Shown here in pieces: positions 7,700 through 17,494 of a stretch of 64,000 nt of DNA; the stretch's first letter is position 1; each line of letters opens with the position of its first letter. Both the position numbers and the translations under genes were made by a program. The stretch covers positions 1,240,001 through 1,304,000 of the forward strand of contig NZ_CP160402.1 of the NCBI RefSeq assembly GCF_040730185.1. The letters run 5' to 3'. This DNA is from Streptomyces sp. Je 1-332 (GTDB taxonomy: Bacteria > Actinomycetota > Actinomycetes > Streptomycetales > Streptomycetaceae). The notes under the pieces are model-generated. The model was not told where the DNA came from, did no database searches, and saw nothing but the letters and a program-made list of their open reading frames with translations.

Positions 7700-8531
7700 T
7701 CTTGCCGTCCTTCGGGGTCTCCTGCGCACCTTCCGCGTCCTTGCGGCCCAGAGCGCGGCCCACACGGCCCACGCGCTCCCCCACGCCCCACGCCGTGACG
7801 CGCCACAGCGCCTCGGCGACGATGTCCTGGCTCATCTTGCTGTCGCCGTGCTCCCGCTCGACGAAGGTGATGGGTACCTCGACGACGTGGAAGCCGGTCT
7901 TGATCGCGCGGCGCGCCAGGTCGACCTGGAAGCAGTAGCCCTGCGACGCGACCTCGCCGAGGCCGATGCCTTCGAGGGTCTCGCGGCGGAAGGCGCGGTA
8001 GCCGCCGGTGACGTCGCGGATCGGCACGTCGAGCATCAGCCGGGAGTACGTGCTGCCGCCGCGCGAGATCATCTCGCGGTACTTGGGCCAGTTGACGATC
8101 CGCCCGCCCGGCACCCAGCGCGAGCCGAGGACGAGGTCGGCGCCCTTGAGCGCGGTGAGCAGCCGGGGCAGCTCCTCGGGCTGGTGGGAGCCGTCGGCGT
8201 CCATCTCGACGAGCACTCCGTAGCCGTTGTCCAGGCCCCACTGGAAGCCCGCGAGATAGGCCGCGCCGAGGCCTTCCTTGCCCTTGCGGTGCAGTACGTG
8301 GACGTGGTCGTCGTCGGCCACGAGCTCATCGGCGATCTTGCCGGTGCCGTCGGGGCTGTTGTCGTCGGCGATGAGGACGTGCGCCTCGGGCACGGCGAGC
8401 CGGACACGGCCGACGATGGACTGGATGTTCTCCGCCTCGTTGTAGGTCGGAATGATCACCAGGGCCAGGCCGAGCGGGCCGAACTGCCTCCCCTGGTCAC
8501 CGGTTTCGGAGACCCCACCGCCGTCGTTCAC
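7692..8531 (-). CDS. ppm1: Polyprenol monophosphomannose synthase (GT2)
   Basis: The 279-residue protein starts at a GTG preceded by AAGGGG. It is a family 2 glycosyltransferase of the dolichol-phosphate mannose synthase type: VIIPTYNEAENI near residue 25, DDNSPDGTG near 57 and EMDADGSHQPEELP near 105. It transfers mannose from GDP-mannose to polyprenyl phosphate at the membrane, supplying periplasmic protein O-mannosylation. In S. coelicolor the orthologue is needed for phage phiC31 infection. It has no membrane domain of its own and lacks the acyltransferase fused in mycobacteria. Confidence 0.93.
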   Translation of the reverse strand: MNDGGGVSETGDQGRQFGPLGLALVIIPTYNEAENIQSIVGRVRLAVPEAHVLIADDNSPDGTGKIADELVADDDHVHVLHRKGKEGLGAAYLAGFQWGLDNGYGVLVEMDADGSHQPEELPRLLTALKGADLVLGSRWVPGGRIVNWPKYREMISRGGSTYSRLMLDVPIRDVTGGYRAFRRETLEGIGLGEVASQGYCFQVDLARRAIKTGFHVVEVPITFVEREHGDSKMSQDIVAEALWRVTAWGVGERVGRVGRALGRKDAEGAQETPKDGKKL

Positions 8532-9023
8532 TACTGCCCCTTCGTTCGTACGCAGAGGACCACCATAATGGCCGCCTCCCGCGCGGCCACGACGGCACGG
8601 GCGGTTGAAAGGGGGAGTACTGCGGATCGGGGCCCGGCACCCTTCGGGCCGACCTGGGGCCCGCTGGCTGCGGGTCGACCGAGAGCCGTTGTCTACTGAG
8701 CGTCCGGGCCCCACCCGGGTCACACCTGCCGGCCCGGTGGAACGTTCCCTCGCGTCCGCGGCGCGGGCGCTGGACCTGGCTCCCAGTGGTGGTGCGCCGG
8801 TGCGGCACACCGCCCATGGCCCAGCGGCGTTCGACGGCTGCGTGGAATTTCTCCGGTCGGACGTCCTGTGGTGGACCCGGCCGAACCTACCGGCCGACGG
8901 CCGCGTTCTGTCAATAGCCGTTTGACCTGGGCCGATTCCAGATATGGCCAGGTCAGTGCCGAGGATACGCAGGTCGTGCGACGCGACAACGGGCCGCGAT
9001 CGGCGGTACGCACCGCCGGGACA
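8532..9023. other. 492-base intergenic stretch, no supported gene
   Basis: This lies upstream of ppm1 and downstream of the amidohydrolase, both minus strand. A minus-strand promoter-like pair, TTGACA (8909-8914 on the complement) and TAGGTT (8884-8889), has a 19-base spacer and could drive ppm1 with a long leader. TGACCTGG (8923-8930) and CCAGGTCA (8948-8955) form an 8-base inverted repeat beside it. The open frames here have no recognisable protein features. Confidence 0.4.
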
Positions 9024-10667
9024 TCACTCGTCCGGCCGTACATACACCGTCTTTCCGAAGACCACCGTGCGCAGACAGACGGGGAGTTCGGCGCCCGGGG
9101 TCAGGTCGGGCAGGCCGGGCGTGCCGGAGCGCGGATCGGTCGACCAGCGTGCGACGCGGTCGTCCGGGGCCTGGACCACGAGCTCCGAGGTCCGCCAGAC
9201 GGCGTAGTCGGCGGGCGCACCCGGCACCAGGACGCCCGCGTCGTCCCGGCCGATCGCCCGCCAGCCGCCCCTGGTGTGGGCGGTGAACGCGGCGCGCACC
9301 GACACACGGTGCTCAAGCGTCCGGTGGAACGCTGCGGCGCGGACGGCCCCCCAGGGGTCGAGCGGGGTGACGGGGCTGTCGGAGCCGAAGGCGAGCGGGA
9401 CGCCGGTGCGCAGGAGGGCCGCGTACGGGTTGAGGGTGCGGGCCCGTTCGGCGCCCAGGCGCTGGACGTACATACCGTCGTCGCCGCCCCACAGTGCGTC
9501 GAAGGCAGGCTGCACGGAGGCGGTGAGGCCCAGTTCGGCGAAGGCGGCGATCGTCTCCGGGGTGAGCATCTCGGCGTGCTCGACGCGGTGCCTCGCGGCG
9601 CGGACGCGGGCCAGGCCGACCTTCTCGGAGGCGGCGCGGATGCCCTCGACCACGGCGGTCACCGCGGCGTCGCCGATGGCGTGGAATCCCGCCTGGACCC
9701 CTGCCTCGGTGCAGGCGATGACATGTTCGGCGACGGCGGCCGCGTCCAGATAAGCGGTGCCGGTGTGGCCGGAGTCGGCGTACGGCTCGTGCAGGCAGGC
9801 GGTGTGCGAGCCGAGGGCTCCGTCGACGAAGAGATCACCCGCGGCGCCGACCGCACCCAGTTCCTTTGCACGGGCGACGCCTTCCTCGCCCTGCTGCGCC
9901 CAGTAGCCGACGACGCGCGGCCCGGCCTCGTCGGCGGCCAGGCGAAGCAGCCCCGTCAGGTCGTCCTCGCTGGAGATCTCGGGGCCCGCGCACTCGTGCA
10001 CGGAGCCGATGCCGAGGGACGCGGCCCGCCGCAGCGCCGCACGCTGGGCCTCGGTGCGCTGGTGCGGGGTGAGGGCGCCGAACGCCGCGGCGCGCACCGC
10101 GTGGTGGGCGTCCGCGGTCAGCGGCGCGTCCGGGTGATAGCCGGTGCGCCCGGTGACGCCGGGGACGAGGTCGAGCAGCGCCGTGGTGACGACCGCCGAG
10201 TGGACGTCGATGCGGGTGAGATAGAGGGGACGGCCACCGGTCGCCTCGTCGAGTTCCGCGCGCGTGGGCGGACGGCCGCCCGCCCAGCGGGCCGCGTCCC
10301 AGCCGTGGCCGAGCAGGACGCGGTCGTGCGGCCGGGCCGCCGCGTGCGCGCGTACGAGAGCGAGCGCGTCGTCGAGGGAGCGGGTGCCCGTCAGATCGAG
10401 TCCCGTCAGGGCGAGGCCGGTCGACGTGGTGTGCACATGCGCATCGGTGAACGCCGGGGTGACGAGCGCTCCTTCGAGGTCGATGACCTCGTCCACGCCC
10501 CCGGCGAACGCGTCGGCGGCGCCCTCGGATCCCACCCAGGCGACGTGCCCGCGTTCGACGACCATGGCCGTGGCGAACGGATCGGCGGGGCTGTGGACCT
10601 CTCCACCGCGCAGCAGCACGGTGCGGTGGCCCTGAGGCCCGTTCTGGGGGGTGGTGCTCTCGCTCAT
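9024..10667 (-). CDS. Amidohydrolase family protein (YtcJ-like)
   Basis: The 547-residue protein belongs to the amidohydrolase superfamily, YtcJ/NfdA-like branch. The first metal motif DAHVHTTSTG lies near residue 75, and HRVEHAE and SDSPVTPLDPW mark later metal and catalytic positions. N- and C-terminal beta segments form the small sandwich domain. These cytoplasmic enzymes hydrolyse C-N bonds of formylated or cyclic amides; the substrate cannot be told. The upstream ribosome binding site is weak. An Lrp/AsnC regulator precedes it on the same strand by 58 bases and may control it. Confidence 0.88.
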   Translation of the reverse strand: MSESTTPQNGPQGHRTVLLRGGEVHSPADPFATAMVVERGHVAWVGSEGAADAFAGGVDEVIDLEGALVTPAFTDAHVHTTSTGLALTGLDLTGTRSLDDALALVRAHAAARPHDRVLLGHGWDAARWAGGRPPTRAELDEATGGRPLYLTRIDVHSAVVTTALLDLVPGVTGRTGYHPDAPLTADAHHAVRAAAFGALTPHQRTEAQRAALRRAASLGIGSVHECAGPEISSEDDLTGLLRLAADEAGPRVVGYWAQQGEEGVARAKELGAVGAAGDLFVDGALGSHTACLHEPYADSGHTGTAYLDAAAVAEHVIACTEAGVQAGFHAIGDAAVTAVVEGIRAASEKVGLARVRAARHRVEHAEMLTPETIAAFAELGLTASVQPAFDALWGGDDGMYVQRLGAERARTLNPYAALLRTGVPLAFGSDSPVTPLDPWGAVRAAAFHRTLEHRVSVRAAFTAHTRGGWRAIGRDDAGVLVPGAPADYAVWRTSELVVQAPDDRVARWSTDPRSGTPGLPDLTPGAELPVCLRTVVFGKTVYVRPDE

Positions 10668-10725
10668 GGGACCAGTTTGGCCCCTGCCCGTGCGGGCCCC
10701 GCGCAGGGGTCGCCCACGGGGCGGC

Positions 10726-11166
10726 TCAGACCTGCGGGGGCCGGGCCTCGTACGGCGTGGAGAGCACGACCGTCGTGCGCGTGGAGACGCCGGCGAGTGC
10801 GCGCAGGCGGCTCAGGAGATGCTCCAGTTCGAGTGGGGTCGCCACCCGTACCTTGAGGATGTAGTTCTCGTCGCCCGCCACGCTGTGGCATGCCTCGATC
10901 TCCGGGACGCCCGCGAGGCGTTCGGCGATGTCGTCGGGCGCGCTGGGGTCGAACGGCTTCACCGAGATGAACGCCGTGAGCGGCAGGCCGACGGCCTCCG
11001 CGTCCACGACGGCGGCATAGCCGCGGATGACTCCGCGCTGCTCAAGGCGGCGCACCCGCTGGTGCACGGCCGATGTGGACAGGCCCGTGGCCTTGCCCAG
11101 GTCGGTGTAGCTCATCCGCCCGTCCTTGACGAGCAGCTGCACGATCTGTCGGTCCAGCTCCTCCAT
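10726..11166 (-). CDS. Lrp/AsnC family transcriptional regulator
   Basis: The 146-residue protein has an N-terminal helix-turn-helix (about residues 1-55, LDRQIVQLLVKDGRMSY and STSAVHQRVRRLEQ). A RAM ligand-binding domain (about 65-140) follows, with VAGDENYILKV. Such proteins sense amino acids or related effectors as dimers or octamers. It lies directly upstream of the amidohydrolase. The spacer to the divergent gene at 11366 carries their promoters. Confidence 0.93.
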   Translation of the reverse strand: MEELDRQIVQLLVKDGRMSYTDLGKATGLSTSAVHQRVRRLEQRGVIRGYAAVVDAEAVGLPLTAFISVKPFDPSAPDDIAERLAGVPEIEACHSVAGDENYILKVRVATPLELEHLLSRLRALAGVSTRTTVVLSTPYEARPPQV

Positions 11167-11365
11167 GCGCCGAACCTACAGGGCTCTTGATCCCTCCGGA
11201 TACCGCTGGGCGCGAAGGCGGCACCTTCGCCGGGCATGTGACGAACGCCACATACCTGTGACCGTGTCCAAAGGGATGCCACGATTACCTCTACGACGGG
11301 ACGGGAAGTGCTTGCTGTGGTCGAGGCCGCAGCGCCTTCTCGGCCCACCCAAGGGGGAGAATCCC

Positions 11366-11812
11366 ATGCAGAACTTGAAGCGCCCCGGTCGCTCTGCCCG
11401 CAGCAAGCAGCAGCGTTCCGACGAATCCGCGTCCGCACCCGTATCGGAGGGCGTCGAACCGGCTGAGACCGAGTTCGACGCGTACGACACCTTCGAGATG
11501 TACCGGGTCACGTGCCCCGACTGCGCGCAGCCGATCGCGCTCCTGGCCGACGAGGACGTCCTGCCCGAGCACGCGCTCTGCGCCCAGCCGTGGAACCCGT
11601 TCGGGCTCACGGTGTGCGCGGGCACGGGACGCGCCGCGGCCGATGCCGAACCCGCCGACGAGTCGATGGAGGCTCAGGAGCAGGACACCGCCCTGCTCCT
11701 GACGCTCCCTCAGGGGCTCGACTGGCGGACTCAGCCCTTCTCGCACGTCGGCGGCCACGGCTCGCGCCCGCTTCGCGTCGTGCCCCAGCCGGACCGGCGC
11801 TCCGCGGCCTGA
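11366..11812 (+). CDS. Conserved hypothetical protein with CxxC
   Basis: I start at the ATG preceded by AAGGGGGAGA, giving 148 residues. The middle part contains CPDC followed by single cysteines in HALCAQPW and TVCAGTG, which could bind a metal. Both ends are hydrophilic and low in complexity. There is no signal peptide or membrane segment. I do not recognise a function. It ends four bases before the convergent phosphotransferase gene. Confidence 0.75.
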   Translation: MQNLKRPGRSARSKQQRSDESASAPVSEGVEPAETEFDAYDTFEMYRVTCPDCAQPIALLADEDVLPEHALCAQPWNPFGLTVCAGTGRAAADAEPADESMEAQEQDTALLLTLPQGLDWRTQPFSHVGGHGSRPLRVVPQPDRRSAA

Positions 11813-11815
11813 GGG

Positions 11816-12907
11816 CTACCAATAGCTGCCCTGCACCATGGCCGCCAGGCTGGCGTGGTGCAGGATCAGCGTGTCCGGGTCGTCGGGGACCGCGGCCTCG
11901 CCGAAGTGCACCTGGCGGTAGGCGACGCGCAGCATCACGATGGCGTGCCGTAGCGCCGCGTACAGCGTGTGGAAGTCCATCGACCGGGGCGTGTGGCCGG
12001 TGAGTCGGGTGTAGCGCTCCTCGATGTGGTCGCGGCGCAGGAAGCCGGGCAGGCCCTCCTGCCCGAAGCTCACCGTCAGGTCCTGGAAGAAGCGGTGCAG
12101 GTAGACCATCCAGCCGAGGTCGACCTCGCGCGGTGCGAGCGCCGCCATCTCCCAGTCCAGTACGGCCGCGGGGTCGAAGCCGTCGTAGATGACGTTCCCG
12201 ATGCGCGCGTCACCCCAGTTGAGGACGGGCTCACCCTCGACGTCCGGCCACCACGCTTCGAGGCGGTCGAAGGCGCTCTCGATGAGGGGCGAGCGGGGCA
12301 GGCCGTCGACCACCCAGTCGTAGTAGGCGCGTTGGGCTGCCACGTGGCGGCGCAGTGGGCTGCCGTCGCCGGGCAGGGCAAGGAACTCGGCCTCCGCGAC
12401 GGGGACTTGGTCGTGGAGGTGGGCGATCAGCCGGATCGACGCTTCCTCCAGGTGCGCGCGTTCGGCTTCGCTCGCGGAGTGCAGCCAGTTCCCTTCGTAC
12501 GTATAGGGCATGACGTCCGGCGGCACGCGGCCCTCGACCCGCTCCATGACGAAGAAGGGCGCGCCGAGCGGCCCCGGGTCTTCCTCCAGCCACAGCACGC
12601 GCGGCACGGGCAGGTCGGTGCGCTCGGCGACGAGCCGCATCGTGCGGTGCTGCCGCGGCAGGTCGTAGACCGGGAAGATCGTGTACGCCGCCGGGTCCGC
12701 CGCCACGCGCAACGCGCAGGCCCGCAGGGGCGGTTCGGGGTGCTCGATGTCGAAGAGGAGGGTCTCGCTCGACATGCCGTTGGACTCGGGGACGCGCACG
12801 CCGGTGGCCTTGGCGCCGGGCAGCCGCGCGGCGAGCCAGGCGGTGAGCCTGCGCGCGAGTTCCTCCGGGTCACGGGTGGTGGTGCGGGGGCGGGGTGCTG
12901 TCGCCAT
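11816..12907 (-). CDS. Phosphotransferase family protein (APH/ACAD10-like)
   Basis: The 363-residue protein has the aminoglycoside phosphotransferase kinase-like fold. The Brenner-type catalytic loop reads NWGDARIGN, with asparagine and tryptophan where classical enzymes have histidine and glycine, and the metal motif LDWEMA follows. This form is common in actinobacterial homologues beside acyl-CoA dehydrogenases and is probably not an antibiotic-resistance enzyme. I choose the ATG at 12907, which has GAGAGGAG at good spacing; a GTG lies one codon upstream. It is cotranscribed with the upstream DUF7064-like gene (gap 26 bases). Confidence 0.85.
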   Translation of the reverse strand: MATAPRPRTTTRDPEELARRLTAWLAARLPGAKATGVRVPESNGMSSETLLFDIEHPEPPLRACALRVAADPAAYTIFPVYDLPRQHRTMRLVAERTDLPVPRVLWLEEDPGPLGAPFFVMERVEGRVPPDVMPYTYEGNWLHSASEAERAHLEEASIRLIAHLHDQVPVAEAEFLALPGDGSPLRRHVAAQRAYYDWVVDGLPRSPLIESAFDRLEAWWPDVEGEPVLNWGDARIGNVIYDGFDPAAVLDWEMAALAPREVDLGWMVYLHRFFQDLTVSFGQEGLPGFLRRDHIEERYTRLTGHTPRSMDFHTLYAALRHAIVMLRVAYRQVHFGEAAVPDDPDTLILHHASLAAMVQGSYW

Positions 12908-12933
12908 CACGGACTCCTCTCAGCTGTGGAATC

Positions 12934-14061
12934 TCAGGGCGCGACCGAGTCGAAGCCGGAGAAGCCGCTCGGGTCGTGGCGGCCGAAGCTGCCGTGCTCG
13001 AAGATGCCGTACCCCGTCCGCCCGTCGAGCGTGAAGCGGGCGGCGTGGTCGATGACCCCGTACGCGGCCCGGGGGTGTGCCTTCGGGTCCGAGAGGTCGT
13101 AGTCACGGCGGTCACTCCAGCCACGCCCCTGCCACGTGCCGTGCTGCCAGTCGTCCGCGGGTGGATAGCCGGCCCCCACGGCGAGCGGCAGGGAGGCGAG
13201 AACCTCCACGCCGAGTTCCAGGGGCTTGCGGTCGTCGGGGTCGGTGAGCTGGATGACGGCGCGCTCGGGGTGCCGGGTGCTGGAGCGGTAGGTGATGTCG
13301 GCCTGGGGCCAGCCGAGTTGGCGGTCGCGCTCCCCTGGGCGTACGAGCGTGGCGTCGTTGAGGGTGCGGTAGCCGTCCGCGTCCTCCTGGGCGATGACCA
13401 TCAGGAAGCGGTCGTCGAAGCGCACCGGGCTCCAGATCCAGTGGAAGCCCTCCGTGCCGAACTCCTCCTCCAGGCGCCCGCGTTCCTCGCCGGGTATGGG
13501 CCGCACGCCCCAGCTGCGGTCACGGGTGGCGGTCCACTCCCCCGCCGTCACGGGGATGTCGTCGCCGCCGATGCGGATCGTCCCCGCGCAGCCGCCCGCC
13601 TGGACGAAGCGGCGCCCTTCGAGGGAGAGCCGGTCGCCGCGCCGCTGGATGTGGTGCGGCTCCCAGAGGGCAGGGAAGGAAGCGGTCCACGTGATGTCGT
13701 ACGAGAGTGAGTTCGGGTCGTCCGGGTCGGCGGCGCACCTCAGGCGCAGCCGCCGCAGCGGTTCCTCGACGGTGATGGTCAAGGGGCCGACGGAGAGGTT
13801 CATCCGATCGTCGCCGAGCGCGTCGGATGCGCGTACGGCGTGGAGCGTATCCCCTCTGCGCAAGGTGGCGTACGCGTCGATGACACCGACGTTCGGATAG
13901 ACGCCGAGTCCGAGGATGAGGAGCGCACGGCCCTCGTGGTCGAAGAGGTGGAAGATGCAGCGGTCGTAGGCGTTGCGGTCGCCCGTCGCGACCTGCTTCA
14001 TGGACAGCGGCACCTGATGGATCGGGTACTCGTCGAGCGGGACGGGACGGTCGTCTGCCAC
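12934..14061 (-). CDS. DUF7064/7065-like hypothetical protein
   Basis: The 375-residue protein starts at a GTG six bases after AGGGAGG; the open frame reaches further up but without a ribosome site. The sequence is beta-rich with conserved blocks such as DRSWGVRP, FHWIWSPVRFDD and GYGIFEHG. These resemble the tandem lipocalin-like domains (DUF7064/7065) often found beside APH-like phosphotransferases and lipid-degradation genes. No catalytic motif is evident. A role in binding a hydrophobic metabolite is an inference from this context. Confidence 0.75.
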   Translation of the reverse strand: MADDRPVPLDEYPIHQVPLSMKQVATGDRNAYDRCIFHLFDHEGRALLILGLGVYPNVGVIDAYATLRRGDTLHAVRASDALGDDRMNLSVGPLTITVEEPLRRLRLRCAADPDDPNSLSYDITWTASFPALWEPHHIQRRGDRLSLEGRRFVQAGGCAGTIRIGGDDIPVTAGEWTATRDRSWGVRPIPGEERGRLEEEFGTEGFHWIWSPVRFDDRFLMVIAQEDADGYRTLNDATLVRPGERDRQLGWPQADITYRSSTRHPERAVIQLTDPDDRKPLELGVEVLASLPLAVGAGYPPADDWQHGTWQGRGWSDRRDYDLSDPKAHPRAAYGVIDHAARFTLDGRTGYGIFEHGSFGRHDPSGFSGFDSVAP

Positions 14062-14081
14062 GGCAAACCTCCCTGAACGCA

Positions 14082-14141
14082 CGTCAGTTGACGGGCGCGG
14101 GGCCTATCCCGCACCCCCGGCGCGGAGTTGACGGTACGTCA
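14082..14141. promoter_or_regulatory. Two TGACG/CGTCA palindromes upstream of the phosphotransferase operon
   Basis: CGTCAGTTGACG (14082-14093) and TGACGGTACGTCA (14129-14141) are two palindromes built from the same half-sites in opposite orders. They lie 21 and 68 bases before the GTG at 14061. Palindromes of this kind are typical TetR-family operators. The regulator is not identified. Confidence 0.4.
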
Positions 14142-14320
14142 GGGACGGTGACGGAGCCAGACACGTGTCAGCCCGTGTTCAGGGAGCCACTGGCCCGCCC
14201 GCAGCACGGCGTGGAGGGGCGACACAGGGGCGGCCTCCGGGCCACGCACGGGGTTGCCGCGAACGGACGCTCGAATGCGAAGGGCGGTGACCTGTCCCCC
14301 GCGTCGCGCGTTGGCCCTGC

Positions 14321-14659
14321 ATGACCACCCCCACGCCGATGCCCATGGCGCCCCCGCCGACCGGCCGCCGCAGGCGCACCCTCCTGACGGCTCCCTCGTC
14401 CCCCGCAGAATCGGTTCCCCAGCGACCTCAGCAGCCGCATCCCCAGCCACACCAGCAGCCGTACCAGCCGCCCCCGCCCCAGCCGCAGCCGTCGCACCTC
14501 CAGGATCCGCCCATCTACCGCGCCCTCATCCGGAGCTGGGCAGAGCGGGGCAAGACCCTGCCGGGGCGCCACGACCCGGAGTGGGTGCGGCTGGCGGCGC
14601 CTCCGGTCAGGCTCGGCCAGTTCAGCGCGTCTCGGGACCCGCGAGGTGACGGGCGATGA
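14321..14659 (+). CDS. Small proline-rich protein with conserved C-terminus
   Basis: The 112-residue protein starts with Pro/Gln-rich sequence (residues 1-62) and ends with a compact block, YRALIRSWAERGKTLPGRHD followed by PEWVRL. I recognise this block from small Streptomyces proteins of unknown function. There is no clear signal peptide. It overlaps the convergent acyl-CoA dehydrogenase by 38 bases. Confidence 0.65.
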   Translation: MTTPTPMPMAPPPTGRRRRTLLTAPSSPAESVPQRPQQPHPQPHQQPYQPPPPQPQPSHLQDPPIYRALIRSWAERGKTLPGRHDPEWVRLAAPPVRLGQFSASRDPRGDGR

Positions 14660-15797
14660 CCATCCGCTGGATCTGATTGGTGCCCTCGACGATCTGCAGC
14701 ACCTTCGCCTCGCGCATGAAGCGCTCCACGGGGAAGTCCGCGGTGTAGCCATAGCCGCCGAGGACCTGTACGGCGTCCGTCGTGACCTTCATCGCGGCGT
14801 CCGTGCACATCAGCTTGGCCATGGCCGCCTGCTTGGAGAACGGCCTGCCCGCGTCGCGCAGCCGCGCCGCCGAGAGATAGAGCGCCCGGCCCGCCTCGAT
14901 CTGGGTCGCCATGTCCGCGAGCATGAAGCGAAGGCCCTGGAAGTCCGCGATCGGCCGCCCGAACTGCCGCCGCTCGGTGGCATAGCGAAGCGCCTCGTCG
15001 AGTGCCGCCTGCGCCACGCCGATCGCACAGGCCGCGATGCCGAGCCGCCCCGAGTCGAGCGCCGAGAGCGCGATCGCGAAGCCCTGGCCCTCCTCGCCGA
15101 TACGGCAGGCGTCGGAGACCCGTACCCCGTCGAAGTTGATCTGGGCGGTGGGCGAACCCTTCATCCCCATCTTCTTCTCGGGCGCCGCCGCGTTCAGCCC
15201 TTCGGCGTGGCCCGGCACCAGGAACGCGGAGATGCCGCGAGCTCCTTCGCCGCCGGTGCGGGCGAGCACGGTGTAGAAGTCGGCGACTCCACCGTGCGTG
15301 ATCCACGCCTTCGTGCCGGTGATCACCCATTCGCCGCTGTCCCGCACGGCCTTGGTCCGCAGTGACGCGGCGTCCGATCCCGACGCCGGCTCGGAGAGGC
15401 AGTACGCCCCGAGCAGTCCGCCGCCGAGCATCGCCGGCAGGTGCTCGGCCTGCTGTTCCTTGGTGCCGTAATTCGCGAGCGCGTGGCAGGACAGGGAGTG
15501 CACGCTGACGCCGAGACCGACGGTGAGCCGGGCCGCGGCGAGCTCTTCGAGGACCTGGAGGTAGACCTCGTACGGCTGGTCGCCGCCACCGAACTCGGAG
15601 GCGTACGGAAGCCCGAGCAGTCCGGATTCGGAGAGGAGGGCGAAGACCCCGCGCGGGAAGCTTCCGGCGTCCTCCTCCTCGGCCGCGCGGGGAGTGATCT
15701 CCCGCTGGACGAGGTCACGGACGAGCGAGAACAGATCCCGCGCCTCGTCCGTGGGCAGCTGACGGTCCACCGGCTGCAGCGAGCTTCGCTCAGGCAC
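14622..15797 (-). CDS. Acyl-CoA dehydrogenase
   Basis: The 391-residue protein has the normal length and fold of the family. Motifs are AYCLSEPASGSDA for FAD and substrate binding, ITGTKAWITHGG, RRQFGRP, and near the C-terminus IVEGTNQIQR. The glutamate of the last motif is the position of the catalytic base. It oxidises an acyl-CoA thioester to the enoyl-CoA using FAD. Start is GTG with AGGGAGGA seven bases upstream. The chain-length preference cannot be read from sequence. Confidence 0.95.
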   Translation of the reverse strand: MPERSSLQPVDRQLPTDEARDLFSLVRDLVQREITPRAAEEEDAGSFPRGVFALLSESGLLGLPYASEFGGGDQPYEVYLQVLEELAAARLTVGLGVSVHSLSCHALANYGTKEQQAEHLPAMLGGGLLGAYCLSEPASGSDAASLRTKAVRDSGEWVITGTKAWITHGGVADFYTVLARTGGEGARGISAFLVPGHAEGLNAAAPEKKMGMKGSPTAQINFDGVRVSDACRIGEEGQGFAIALSALDSGRLGIAACAIGVAQAALDEALRYATERRQFGRPIADFQGLRFMLADMATQIEAGRALYLSAARLRDAGRPFSKQAAMAKLMCTDAAMKVTTDAVQVLGGYGYTADFPVERFMREAKVLQIVEGTNQIQRMVIARHLAGPETR

Positions 15798-15955
15798 GAT
15801 CGCATCCTCCCTTTCGGCACTGCGGCGGACCCGCGGGGTAGTGCGGCGCCACCGTGTCTCACGCCCGGCCGATGGCGCCCTTCCGGGTCGCGGAAGGTGC
15901 TGTGACCAGCGGCTCTGGCGCGTTGAGTATGCCCGATCGGCGGCGGCCAGTCACT

Positions 15956-15973
15956 AGTTAACGACCGCTTACT
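15956..15973. promoter_or_regulatory. Imperfect palindrome upstream of the acyl-CoA dehydrogenase
   Basis: AGTTAACGACCGCTTACT matches its own reverse complement at 12 of 18 positions and lies about 160 bases before the acyl-CoA dehydrogenase start. It looks like a TetR-type lipid-metabolism operator. No partner is assigned. Confidence 0.3.
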
Positions 15974-16008
15974 CAAAAGATAACCGACGCCCGCAAGAGG
16001 GGCTCGGA

Positions 16009-16052
16009 ATTGGTCCGAACCATTGACCCCACTGGTCTAGTCCTCCTAGAGT
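16009..16052 (+). promoter_or_regulatory. Chitinase promoter with two DasR-type boxes
   Basis: Two copies of the DasR-responsive element are visible, ATTGGTCCGAACCATT (16009-16024) and ACTGGTCTAGTCCTCC (16031-16046), with 22 bases between cores. The consensus core is TGGTCTAGACCA. TTGACC (16023-16028) and TAGAGT (16047-16052), 18 bases apart, form a promoter whose spacer contains the second box. This paired arrangement is classical for Streptomyces chitinase genes controlled by N-acetylglucosamine through DasR. Confidence 0.8.
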
Positions 16053-16177
16053 CCAGCCGAGCGCCTTACCGCGTTCATGCCAATTCAAGATTCATGGATT
16101 CACGGATGTCCCCCATGGCGTCCGCAGGTCAACAGCACCACGCCCCCATGCGCCCTCTCCCCCCACGAGGAGAAACG

Positions 16178-17422
<1,245 letters not shown>

Positions 17423-17441
17423 GCAGTTCTACGCGCGAGTT

Positions 17442-17470
17442 GGGGGCGAGGGCCGTAGGGCTCCCGCCCC
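17442..17470 (+). terminator. Probable chitinase terminator
   Basis: A GC-rich imperfect hairpin (GGGGGCGAGGGCC, loop, GGGCTCCCGCCCC) lies 20 bases after the chitinase stop. Confidence 0.45.
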
Positions 17471-17474
17471 TTCC

Positions 17475-17494
17475 TCATGAGCACCTGCTCATGA
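17475..17494. repeat. 20-base palindrome over the tetR stop codon
   Basis: TCATGAGCA (17475-17483) and TGCTCATGA (17486-17494) are perfect inverted arms around CC, and the right arm contains the stop codon of the TetR gene. It may be a terminator stem for the minus strand. Confidence 0.5.

Noticed and set aside
7017..8699. A 560-codon plus-strand frame over fxsA and ppm1
   Set aside because: It is antisense to both recognised genes and runs through the triplicated repeat; no features support it.
8605..8925. Possible small gene in the ppm1 upstream gap
   Set aside because: It is Arg/Pro-rich, lacks a ribosome site and a recognisable domain, and overlaps promoter-like sequence of the other strand.
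8868..10856. A 662-codon plus-strand open frame
   Set aside because: It is a shadow of the amidohydrolase on the other strand, with no ribosome site and no domain.
11816..12907. Aminoglycoside resistance gene
   Set aside because: The catalytic loop is of the ACAD10-like type and the gene is in an operon with a DUF7064-like protein, which does not suggest antibiotic resistance.
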